Shown: positions 1 to 5,133 of the stretch, piece by piece
Numbering within the stretch: the first letter of the stretch is position 1
Layout of the letters: each line of letters starts with the position of its first letter
NCBI GenBank assembly: GCA_028292065.1
Contig: JAQGNC010000061.1
Location: 1 to 7,436 of the forward strand
Length of the DNA: 7,436 nucleotides
Reading direction: 5' to 3'
Origin: Betaproteobacteria bacterium
GTDB lineage: Bacteria; Pseudomonadota; Gammaproteobacteria; Burkholderiales; SG8-41
Notes under the pieces: model-generated
The model's input: the letters and a program-made list of their open reading frames with translations, nothing else
The model's database searches: none
What the model was told of the DNA's origin: nothing
Program-made: the position numbers and the translations under genes

Positions 1-237
1 CGGGACGATCGTCGCGGACGCGAGCAGATACGCGACCGCGATCCACGAGCTGTCGCGTAAACCGCCGAGATTCGCGGCGATCGCGGGTGTGGCGGTCGCA
101 AGCAGGGTCTGGTCCACCGCGGCCATCAGCATGGGCAGGAAGACCGCGACGAAAAGGCTCAGGAACTGCGCGCGCGTGACCGCGCCCGCACTTGCGCGCG
201 GAGCCGGGGTGGTGATGGGGCGTTCGGGGGTGTTCAT
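1..237 (-). CDS. MFS transporter, DHA2 (EmrB/QacA-like) family, N-terminal fragment
   Basis: The first 79 residues of a multidrug-type proton-driven exporter of the inner membrane; the rest lies left of the window. A hydrophilic, proline-rich tail of about 22 residues is followed by TM1 (about 24-47), which carries AAVDQTLLATATPAIA. This is the DHA2 family motif (LDxTIVNVALPxIA), with the conserved Asp at residue 42. TM2 begins at SSWIAVAYLL (63-72), matching the family's W-x-x-x-A-Y pattern. The ATG at 235-237 was chosen although the bases before it (ACTTTC) give no convincing Shine-Dalgarno sequence. An in-frame TTG lies four codons upstream, and a TAG closes the frame just beyond it. It lies 135 bases downstream of the SDR gene on the same strand, so cotranscription is possible, but an intervening hairpin may reduce it. 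Family assignment is good; the substrate cannot be named. Confidence 0.85.
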   Translation of the reverse strand, partial: MNTPERPITTPAPRASAGAVTRAQFLSLFVAVFLPMLMAAVDQTLLATATPAIAANLGGLRDSSWIAVAYLLASATIVP

Positions 238-279
238 GAAAGTGCGCAAGGATAAAGCCTAGGGCCGGTGTACGCCAAA

Positions 280-301
280 GAGGGAAACCGAGGTTTCCCT
301 C
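280..301 (-). terminator. Hairpin downstream of the SDR gene, possible weak intrinsic terminator
   Basis: A perfect 9-bp inverted repeat, GAGGGAAAC (280-288) and GTTTCCCTC (293-301), encloses a 4-nt loop. Read on the minus strand it lies about 72 bases past the SDR stop codon and is followed by TTTGG. The T-run is short, so termination may be partial. The stem is the only strong structure in the 135-base gap before the MFS start. A poor promoter candidate (TTGGCG, 17 bases, TTATCC on the minus strand) follows it. Confidence 0.45.
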
Positions 302-372
302 CTTGCGACCTCCTTTCCTTGGGCTTGCTACCGCGCGCATCGAAATCCAGCGGGCGAGGGCGCTTGCGCTGC

Positions 373-1164
373 TCAGGCAATCGCGCGCACGACGCCGCCG
401 TCGGCGCGCAGCGCCGCACCGTTGGTCGCGGACGCCGCCGCGCTGCAGACGTAGACGATCATCGCGGCGACTTCGTCAGGTGTCGCAAAGCGCTGGAGGA
501 GTGAAGACGGGCGCGCGGTGGCGAAGAACTCGCGCTCCATCTCCTTGAAGTCGACGCCGCGGGTGTCGGCCATCTGCTGCACGAAAGTCGCAACACCTTC
601 GGAGGCGGTCGGGCCGGGCAGCACGCTGTTGACCGTCACGCCGCTGCCGAGGGTGGTCTCCGCGAGCCCGCGCGCGATCGCGAGCTGTGCGGTCTTGGTC
701 ATGCCGTAGTGGATCATCTCGACCGGGATCTGCAGCGCGGACTCGCTCGACACGAAGACGATGCGGCCCCAGTTGCGGCTGCGCATGGCGGGGAGGTAAT
801 GGCGCGAGAGGCGAACGCCGCTCAGCACGTTGGTCTCGAAAAAGCGCATCCAGTCCGCGTCGCTGATCTCCTCGAACGCTCTCGGCTCGAATATCCCCAT
901 GTTGTTGACGAGAACGTCGACGTCGCGAAGCTGCGCAGCGAGCGCGGTACACCCGGCGGCGGTCGACAGATCGGCTGCGATGCCGCGGACTTCACCGCCG
1001 ACCGCGTCGCGGATGGCCTGGGCGGCGCTGTCGACGCGATCCTGCGAGCGGCCGTTCAGGTAGACCGTCGCGCCTTCGGCGGCGAGCAGGCGCGCGGTGG
1101 CAAAGCCGATGCCGGCGGTCGAGCCGGTGACGAGCGCGGTTTTGCCGCGAAGCTGTAAGTCCAT
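373..1164 (-). CDS. SDR family NAD(P)-dependent oxidoreductase
   Basis: A cytoplasmic classical short-chain dehydrogenase/reductase of 263 residues, within the usual 250-265 range. The Rossmann cofactor motif TGSTAGIG is at 13-20 and an NNMG variant of NNAG at 87-90. The catalytic tetrad is complete: Asn112 (TNVLSG), Ser140 (VFVSSES), Tyr153 and Lys157 (YGMTK). Asp65 in AADLS fits the adenine-ring contact. NGRS at 37-40 places an Arg at the end of beta-2, which usually favours NADP(H). The C-terminal GAALRADGGVVR (249-260) is the usual closing glycine-rich strand. The start is supported by AGGAG at 1170-1174, five bases before the ATG. The Gln-rich gene ends 49 bases upstream on the same strand. 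Many such proteins are annotated as 3-oxoacyl-ACP reductase-like, but the substrate is not predictable. Family certain, function unassigned. Confidence 0.95.
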   Translation of the reverse strand: MDLQLRGKTALVTGSTAGIGFATARLLAAEGATVYLNGRSQDRVDSAAQAIRDAVGGEVRGIAADLSTAAGCTALAAQLRDVDVLVNNMGIFEPRAFEEISDADWMRFFETNVLSGVRLSRHYLPAMRSRNWGRIVFVSSESALQIPVEMIHYGMTKTAQLAIARGLAETTLGSGVTVNSVLPGPTASEGVATFVQQMADTRGVDFKEMEREFFATARPSSLLQRFATPDEVAAMIVYVCSAAASATNGAALRADGGVVRAIA

Positions 1165-1213
1165 TGGAGCTCCTGGTGTTACGGGTGTGTGCGGGAGCGC
1201 TGGAGCGCGCCGC

Positions 1214-1660
1214 CTACGGGAGACGGAGCTGGCTGCCGGAGGGCGTCTGCAGCGGCTCGCGAGGCGCCGACTGTAGCAGGCGCTGGCGATCGAGCTCGAA
1301 CTGCTGGAGCTGGAGCTGGCGCTCCTGCGTGAAAGCTTGCCGCTGCGCGCGCAGATGCGCGTCGCTCACGCCGGGCGGCAGCGATCCGGCCTCGCGTCTC
1401 GAGAGCTCGTCGCGCTGGACCTGCTGCTGCTCGAGCTGCTGCAGTTGCAGGCGCTGCTGCAGATCGAGCTGGTCGAGACGCCGCGCATCGCTCGGCGCAA
1501 GGTCGTAAGGCCGCGCACGCATGCCTTGCTGGAGGTTCAAATTGAGCGCGTCCTGCTGCTGTCGCAACTGCAGCTCGCGGCGCGCGCCGTCGGCGTGCGC
1601 CGTCGTGGCGACACACGCGAGTGCGGCGTACAAAAGAATCAGAGGAAATGGGCGAAGCAT
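1214..1660 (-). CDS. Hypothetical exported Gln/Arg/Leu-rich coiled-coil protein
   Basis: I do not recognise a named family. The 148-residue product starts with a plausible Sec signal peptide: MLRP, a hydrophobic core to about residue 19, then AHA at 21-23 as a cleavage site. The mature part is strongly biased to Gln, Leu, Arg, Asp and Glu. It has three segments likely to form amphipathic helix or coiled coil (about 26-45, 58-90, 101-131), broken by prolines near 51-56 and 95-96. A periplasmic location and a structural or chaperone-like role are only inference. The codons are as GC-rich as the neighbours. The start is weakly supported: AAGG directly abuts the ATG and a G-run lies about 11 bases upstream. 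Overlapping open frames on both strands here reflect the CAG/CTG-rich repeat composition. This frame was chosen for its signal peptide and coherent helical pattern. Any independent promoter would lie in or near the palindrome array upstream. Confidence 0.7.
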   Translation of the reverse strand: MLRPFPLILLYAALACVATTAHADGARRELQLRQQQDALNLNLQQGMRARPYDLAPSDARRLDQLDLQQRLQLQQLEQQQVQRDELSRREAGSLPPGVSDAHLRAQRQAFTQERQLQLQQFELDRQRLLQSAPREPLQTPSGSQLRLP

Positions 1661-1689
1661 CCTTGTCGGACCCCGGCAAAGCGCAGCGG

Positions 1690-1911
1690 TTCAAACCGGG
1701 GGGCCGGGGTCTGACCCCGGTAGGTTGGGGTCAGACCCCGGTTTATCAGAGCCGCCGCGATTCAAACCGGGGTCAGACCCCGATAGAGCCGGGGTCTGAC
1801 CCCAAGCAGTGGGGTCTGACCCCACGCAGGGGTCTGACCCCGTTCGTTTGGGGTCAGACCCCGGTTTTACTCCGGGCCGTTTGGGGTCAGACCCCGGTTT
1901 ACTCCGGGGTG
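1690..1911. repeat. Array of eight GGGGTCWGACCCC palindromes
   Basis: Eight perfect copies of the 13-nt near-palindrome GGGGTC-W-GACCCC occur at 1706-1718, 1727-1739, 1769-1781, 1791-1803, 1811-1823, 1829-1841, 1850-1862 and 1883-1895. The central base gives each copy an orientation: T, A, A, T, T, T, A, A. Start-to-start distances are 21, 42, 22, 20, 18, 21 and 33 bases. Longer repeats are nested within: TTCAAACCGGGG at 1690-1701 and 1761-1772, and a 33-base tandem unit at 1846-1878 and 1879-1911. The array fills the gap between tctC (its last copy ends 3 bases past the stop) and the Gln-rich gene. I recall GGGGTCAGA-type palindromes as frequent interspersed repeats in environmental proteobacteria, sometimes near REP-associated tyrosine transposases. 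No transposase is present in this window. Transcribed from tctC, the array would give a string of short hairpins. Confidence 0.9.
1846..1911. repeat. 33-base tandem duplication at the 3' end of tctC
   Basis: Two adjacent units (1846-1878 and 1879-1911) each read GTTT, then GGGGTCAGACCCC, then GGTTT(T)ACTCCGGG. They differ by one T (four versus three before ACTCC) and at the last bases. The second unit overlaps the end of tctC: TTA at 1899-1901 is the reverse complement of its TAA stop, and CTC and CGG encode its last Glu and Pro. The first unit therefore contains a copy of the gene's terminal codons outside the gene. Confidence 0.8.
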
Positions 1912-2858
1912 GCGCCCGAAAGCTTCACGAGCTTCGCGTATTTCGCGACTTCGCGCCTGAAGAACGCGGGGAATTCGGCGGGTCCCATGCTCGTCGGTTC
2001 CGCGCCGTCGCGCGCCATCGCCGCGCGCATGTCGGGGGCGCGCTGGGCTTTCTGAATTTCGTCGTTGAGACGGCTGACGATCGGCGGCGGGGTTCCGGCG
2101 GGCACGAAGAAGCCGTACCACGCGTCGGTCTCGAAACCCGGATACGACGACGCCATCGTCGGCAGCTCCGGCATCGCGGTGGAGCGCTGCGCGGTGGTGA
2201 CCGCGAGCGCTCGCAGGCGTCCCGATTTCAGGTGCGGGGTCGCGCCGATCGCGCCGACGAAACCCATGTCGACTTCGCCGCCGAGGAGCGCGGTCATCAC
2301 CGCGCCCGCGCCCTTGTACGGGATGTGCGCGATCTTTACTTTCGCGAGATCCGCGAGCAGCACGCCCGACAGATGGCTCGTCGTGCCGCTGCCGTTCGAG
2401 CCGAAGTTGAGCCCGTCCGGCCTTTTCTTCGCGAGCGCCACGAGCTCTTTCACGCTTTTCGCAGGCACGAGCGGGTGCACCACGAGCACGAGAGGAACGG
2501 TCGCGACGAGCGCGACCGGAATGAAATCGGTGACGGGGTTGTACGCAAGCTTCGGGTAAAGCGTCGTATTCACCGCCATCGAATTGGTCGTCAGCATGAT
2601 CGTGTAACCGTCGGGCGGCGACCTGGCCGTGAGCTCCGCGCCGATGTTGCCGCCTGCGCCCGTGCGCGTCTCCACGACGACGGTGCGGCCGAGCTGCTCG
2701 CCGAGCTTCTGCCCGAAATGACGGCCGAGTATGTCGGCGCCGCCGCCGACGGCGAACGGCACGATGAGGCGTATCGGTTTGACCGGGTACGATTGCGCGG
2801 CGGCGTTTCCGCTCGTGCAGATTGCGATGGCTAAACCCACAGCTGTTGCGAGACGCAT
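1899..2858 (-). CDS. Tripartite tricarboxylate transporter substrate-binding protein (Bug/TctC family)
   Basis: A periplasmic solute-binding protein of 319 residues, typical for the Bug/TctC family. These proteins bind small carboxylates and similar ligands for TctAB permeases; many are orphans with unknown ligands. A Sec signal peptide covers about 1-21 (core AVGLAIAIC, AAA before the cut). The mature start YPVKPIRLIVPFAVGGGAD (24-42) is the family hallmark, with the Gly-rich ligand loop. Also typical are GAGGNIGAE, PPDGYTIML, YNPVTDFIPVALVA, a GSNGSGTTSHL loop near 153-163, IPYKGAGAVMTALLGGEVD, and the closing LNDEIQKA helix. The start is supported by GAGGA at 2867-2871, eight bases before the ATG. 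No tctA or tctB gene is in the window, so it appears to be an orphan. The stop codon abuts the palindrome array. The divergent heme/propeller gene shares its upstream region. Family certain; ligand unknown. Confidence 0.95.
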   Translation of the reverse strand: MRLATAVGLAIAICTSGNAAAQSYPVKPIRLIVPFAVGGGADILGRHFGQKLGEQLGRTVVVETRTGAGGNIGAELTARSPPDGYTIMLTTNSMAVNTTLYPKLAYNPVTDFIPVALVATVPLVLVVHPLVPAKSVKELVALAKKRPDGLNFGSNGSGTTSHLSGVLLADLAKVKIAHIPYKGAGAVMTALLGGEVDMGFVGAIGATPHLKSGRLRALAVTTAQRSTAMPELPTMASSYPGFETDAWYGFFVPAGTPPPIVSRLNDEIQKAQRAPDMRAAMARDGAEPTSMGPAEFPAFFRREVAKYAKLVKLSGATPE

Positions 2859-2874
2859 ACGGGTTTTCCTCGGA

Positions 2875-3003
2875 TTAAAGCTTTAACGCGAAGGACGCGA
2901 AGGAAAGAGCGCGGATGCAAAAGGCAATTCAACAGCGCTGCGCGCGCTGCGATCGTGCGAACGAAAAGTTCACTTTGCGTCCCTTTTTTTCCTTCGCGTC
3001 CTT
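2875..3003. repeat. Candidate interspersed hairpin element with 16-nt inverted repeats
   Basis: AAGGACGCGAAGGAAA at 2891-2906 is repeated perfectly in inverted orientation at 2988-3003, with 81 bases between. The left arm sits in a tandem duplication of the 9-mer CGCGAAGGA (2887-2895 and 2896-2904). The 12-nt palindrome TTAAAGCTTTAA (2875-2886) lies directly outside it. From memory, sequences of the form AACGCGAAGGACGCGAAGG are scattered between genes in many betaproteobacterial genomes. Here the element lies in the probable 5' leader of tctC, ending a few bases before its ribosome site. Confidence 0.6.
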
Positions 3004-3028
3004 GCTTCCTGCTGTTTGCATTCGCAAG

Positions 3029-3034
3029 ATTGTA
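3029..3034 (-). promoter_or_regulatory. Possible -10 box for tctC
   Basis: On the minus strand this reads TACAAT, one mismatch from the sigma-70 consensus. No good -35 lies 16-18 bases upstream (the candidate is AGTCGC or GTCGCG). If it is used, the leader before tctC would be about 160 bases and would include the whole hairpin element at 2891-3003. Confidence 0.3.
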
Positions 3035-3111
3035 CGCGCCCCTCGGCGGCACGCGACTTGCCGCCCGTGCGCCAGGATGACGTAGTCCGCATTGTGCGCG
3101 ACGCACACGAT

Positions 3112-3139
3112 CGAAAGCCCCGCTCCGGCGGGGCTTTCG
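3112..3139 (+). terminator. Strong terminator-like hairpin in the divergent region
   Basis: CGAAAGCCCCGC (3112-3123) pairs perfectly with GCGGGGCTTTCG (3128-3139) around the 4-nt loop TCCG. This 12-bp GC-rich stem with A and T at its base is typical of intrinsic terminators. On the plus strand TTTG follows; on the minus strand there is no T-run. It lies upstream of both flanking genes, so it does not terminate any gene visible here. It could end a small RNA or shield the two promoters from each other. Confidence 0.6.
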
Positions 3140-3140
3140 T

Positions 3141-3170
3141 TTGACACTGCGAGTCGCGAGTGTCAGCCTA
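3141..3170 (+). promoter_or_regulatory. Inverted repeat at a -35-like box, possible promoter/operator of the heme/propeller gene
   Basis: TGACACT (3142-3148) and AGTGTCA (3159-3165) form a perfect 7-bp inverted repeat with centres 17 bases apart, a geometry suited to a dimeric regulator. The left arm is embedded in TTGACA (3141-3146), a consensus -35. The possible -10 18 bases on (AGCCTA, 3165-3170) is poor, so an activator-dependent promoter would be needed. The site lies about 85 bases before the gene's start codon. Confidence 0.35.
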
Positions 3171-3251
3171 CTGCGCAACGTGAGCCTCGACTGCAGCAAT
3201 ACAAAAAGCAGCGCGCCACGCGAGCTCAGCGCCACCCCAGGAGGATCGACG

Positions 3252-4925
3252 ATGCGTCCCGGCACTTTCGTCCGCTTTTTAGTTTCCGCTGCTGCGCTTG
3301 CGTTTCAATTCATCGCTTCGAACGCGGCCGCTGCCGCGCCTCCCGCGCTCGCAGGCACCGTCACTTCGTCCGAGGAAGGCGCGATGGAAGGGGTGCTGGT
3401 CAGCGCAAAAAAGGTCGGCTCGAACAAGACCATCACGGTGGTGAGCGATGCGCAAGGCCGTTACCAGTTTCCGGCGACGCATCTCGAGCCGGGCAGGTAT
3501 GCGATCGGCATACGTGCCGCCGGTTACGACCTCGCCCTAGCGCCGTCGCCTGAAGTGAGCGGCAAAGCGGTTGCGAACGCCGACCTGAAGCTCGTCAAGA
3601 CCAAGGACCTCGCAGCGCAGCTGACGAACGCGGAATGGATGCAGAGCGCACCCGGAACGGTAGAGCAGAAGCGGACATTGCTCGGCTGCGTCACGTGCCA
3701 CACCGTCGAGCGCATCGTGCGCTCGCCGCACGACGGCGAAGGCTTCACGCACACGATCGCCCGCATGGGCACTTACGCGAACCAGAGCACGCCGCTGCTG
3801 CCGCAGAAAAGGCTCACCGGCCGCGATACCGACCTCGTCGGGGAGGACAGGACGCGGATCCAGCGCGCGCAGGCCGACTATCTCGCGAGCATCAACCTCA
3901 GCGCGAATCGCTCGACGTGGACCTACGACCTCAAGGCGTTCCCGCGCCCTGCAGGACGTGCGACACGAGTCGTCATTACCGAATGGGACCTGCCGCGGCC
4001 GACGATCGAGCCGCACGACGTCGTCGTCGATTCCAAAGGGACGGCCTGGTTTTCGAATTTCGGCGAACAGACGGTCGGAAAGTTCGATCCGAAGACCGGC
4101 AAGCTCGTCGAAATACCGGTGCCCGAGATCAAGAAAGGCTCGCCGCTCGGAGCGCTGTCGATCCGTCTCGACCGCGATGAGAACCTGTGGCTCGGCATGA
4201 TGTACCAGGCAGCGATCGGCAAGCTCGACGCGAAGACCGGGAAGCTGCAAATCTGGTCGGCGCCGCCGGAATGGAACCGGCCCAACACCCAGATCAACAT
4301 GACCAGCCCGATGAACATCGGAGTCGACGGCAAGGTGTGGGCGCAGAACAACGGCTTCGCCGGCGTGCACCGGATCGACCTGAAGACCGGCAAATGGGAA
4401 ACCTGGGAGCCTTTCAAGGATTCGCCCGTCGGCCACAACATCTACGACGTGATATCGGATTCGAAGAACAACGGATGGTTTACCGACATCGGCCGCGAAA
4501 CGATCGGCAGGATCGATGCGAAGACCGGCAAAATCACGCTCTTCGAAACGCCGACCAAGAGCTCGGGACCGCGCCGCGGCATGATGGACGCTGAAGACCG
4601 CATATGGTTCGGGCAGTACCGCGGCAACCGTATCGGGATGTTCGACACCAGGACCGAGCAGTTCAGGGAGTGGGAAGTGCCGACGCCGTGGTCGGGCCCC
4701 TACGACGTCACCGTCGACAGGCGAGGCGAGGCGTGGACAGGCTCGATGTTGAATGACCGGGTGTCGCGCCTGGATCCGAAAACCGGGCAGTTCGTCGAGT
4801 ACTTGCTGCCGCGGTCCACGAACATCCGCCGTGTCTTCGTGGACAACTCGACCACGCCGGTGAGCTTCTGGGTCGGCAGCAATCACGGCGCGTCGATCAT
4901 CAAGCTCGAGCCGCTGGACGAGTAG
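3252..4925 (+). CDS. Exported carboxypeptidase-regulatory / heme c / Vgb-like beta-propeller protein
   Basis: A 557-residue modular secreted protein. Residues 1-28 form a Sec signal peptide ending in an Ala run. Residues about 34-115 look like a carboxypeptidase regulatory-like beta-sandwich (LAGTVTS, DAQGRYQFP, LEPGRYAIGIRAAGYD). Residues about 122-218 form a helical segment with one c-type heme site, CVTCH (146-150), and Met172 as a candidate axial ligand. Residues 238-555 form a propeller related to virginiamycin B lyase (Vgb/COG4257). Six repeats of D-x-x-G-x-W-F ... IG-x-x-D-x-KTGK occur near 257, 303, 355, 399, 443 and 485, and a seventh blade is closed by both ends. The ATG at 3252 is favoured by AGGAGG at 3239-3244, seven bases upstream, and by the signal peptide; an upstream in-frame TTG at 3141 is unlikely. 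Such proteins are annotated as virginiamycin B lyase family, but antibiotic cleavage should not be assumed. Periplasmic electron transfer or ligand sensing is inferred. Confidence 0.9.
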   Translation: MRPGTFVRFLVSAAALAFQFIASNAAAAAPPALAGTVTSSEEGAMEGVLVSAKKVGSNKTITVVSDAQGRYQFPATHLEPGRYAIGIRAAGYDLALAPSPEVSGKAVANADLKLVKTKDLAAQLTNAEWMQSAPGTVEQKRTLLGCVTCHTVERIVRSPHDGEGFTHTIARMGTYANQSTPLLPQKRLTGRDTDLVGEDRTRIQRAQADYLASINLSANRSTWTYDLKAFPRPAGRATRVVITEWDLPRPTIEPHDVVVDSKGTAWFSNFGEQTVGKFDPKTGKLVEIPVPEIKKGSPLGALSIRLDRDENLWLGMMYQAAIGKLDAKTGKLQIWSAPPEWNRPNTQINMTSPMNIGVDGKVWAQNNGFAGVHRIDLKTGKWETWEPFKDSPVGHNIYDVISDSKNNGWFTDIGRETIGRIDAKTGKITLFETPTKSSGPRRGMMDAEDRIWFGQYRGNRIGMFDTRTEQFREWEVPTPWSGPYDVTVDRRGEAWTGSMLNDRVSRLDPKTGQFVEYLLPRSTNIRRVFVDNSTTPVSFWVGSNHGASIIKLEPLDE

Positions 4926-4970
4926 CGCAGAGCCTGTCCTTCGACAGGCTCAGGACAGGCTCTGCGCTAC
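4922..4970. repeat. 18-bp perfect inverted repeat overlapping the stop codon, REP-like or terminator
   Basis: GTAGCGCAGAGCCTGTCC (4922-4939) pairs perfectly with 4953-4970 across a 13-base spacer. The TAG stop of the propeller gene (4923-4925) is inside the left arm. A second, exclusive fold is possible: GAGCCTGTC (4930-4938) with GACAGGCTC (4943-4951) around CTTC. GACAGGCTC occurs again at 4954-4962. The core CCTTCGACAGGCTCAGGA resembles the CCTTCGACAAGCTCAGG palindromic repeats that I recall as widespread in betaproteobacterial intergenic DNA. No T-run follows on either strand, so any termination would not be classical. Confidence 0.75.
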
Positions 4971-4983
4971 CGGGAGAGTGGGG

Positions 4984-5022
4984 AAAGAAAAACCGCCGAC
5001 GCGCGCAAGGCGACGTCGGCGG
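4984..5022 (-). terminator. Intrinsic terminator of the ABC exporter / small protein unit
   Basis: On the minus strand the 9-bp stem CCGCCGACG/CGTCGGCGG (plus coordinates 4993-5001 and 5014-5022, 12-base loop) is followed directly by TTTTTCTTT (4992-4984). This is a well-formed rho-independent terminator. It lies about 110 bases past the stop of the 74-residue gene and closes the minus-strand unit against the convergent propeller gene. Confidence 0.8.
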
Positions 5023-5133
5023 CGGCCGCCGAACTACCGTGGGGGAAACCGCGGCGGCGAAGCGCACCCGCATTGCTGAGGGACTCGGGTGTGCTCTGCG
5101 CAGGACTGTAGCCCGGCGCGCGGCGCGGCGCTG

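Larger units (their letters stand above)
2859..3251. other. Divergent intergenic region, 393 bases, rich in inverted repeats
   Basis: This gap separates the start of tctC (minus) from the start of the heme/propeller gene (plus). I find no convincing coding sequence in it. From left to right it holds the tctC ribosome site, the palindrome TTAAAGCTTTAA (2875-2886), a candidate hairpin element with 16-nt arms (2891-3003), a minus-strand -10-like TACAAT (3029-3034), hairpins at 3045-3065 and 3093-3107, a terminator-like hairpin (3112-3139), an inverted repeat beginning at a consensus -35 TTGACA (3141-3146), and the propeller gene's ribosome site at 3239-3244. Confidence 0.7.

Noticed and set aside
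1179..1694. A 171-codon minus-strand frame overlapping the Gln-rich gene
   Set aside because: It is Ala/Arg-rich with no signal peptide or domain, and it runs into the palindrome array. The 148-residue frame has a coherent signal peptide and helical pattern.
1706..1895. CRISPR array
   Set aside because: The repeats are 13-base near-palindromes in mixed orientation with linkers of 5-29 bases of unequal length, and no cas genes are present.
1809..2834. A 341-codon plus-strand open frame opposite tctC
   Set aside because: It is an antisense shadow of an unmistakable Bug-family gene, extended by the stop-poor palindrome repeats.
2929..3147. A 72-codon minus-strand frame in the divergent intergenic region
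   Set aside because: It would start with GTG inside the operator-like repeat, read through the terminator-like stem, and end in a Lys/Arg-rich stretch of the hairpin element. No ribosome site is visible, so it is more likely non-coding.
3141..3251. An upstream in-frame TTG start for the propeller gene, adding 37 residues
   Set aside because: It would bury the signal peptide and ignore the AGGAGG seven bases before the ATG at 3252.
3537..4886. A 449-codon open frame on the minus strand opposite the heme/propeller gene
   Set aside because: It has no recognisable domain and is rich in Arg, Val and Asp from reversed GC-rich codons. The plus strand has a clear ribosome site, signal peptide and repeated blades.
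3252..4925. Reading the propeller gene as a streptogramin-resistance (vgb) gene
   Set aside because: Only the propeller fold is shared. The heme motif and regulatory-like domain are absent from true Vgb, and the catalytic residues could not be confirmed.
4971..5133. A minus-strand 144-codon frame (4967-5401) spanning the gap beside the small protein
   Set aside because: It runs through the terminator stem and overlaps the better supported 74-residue gene. Apart from the terminator, I see nothing coding in this gap.
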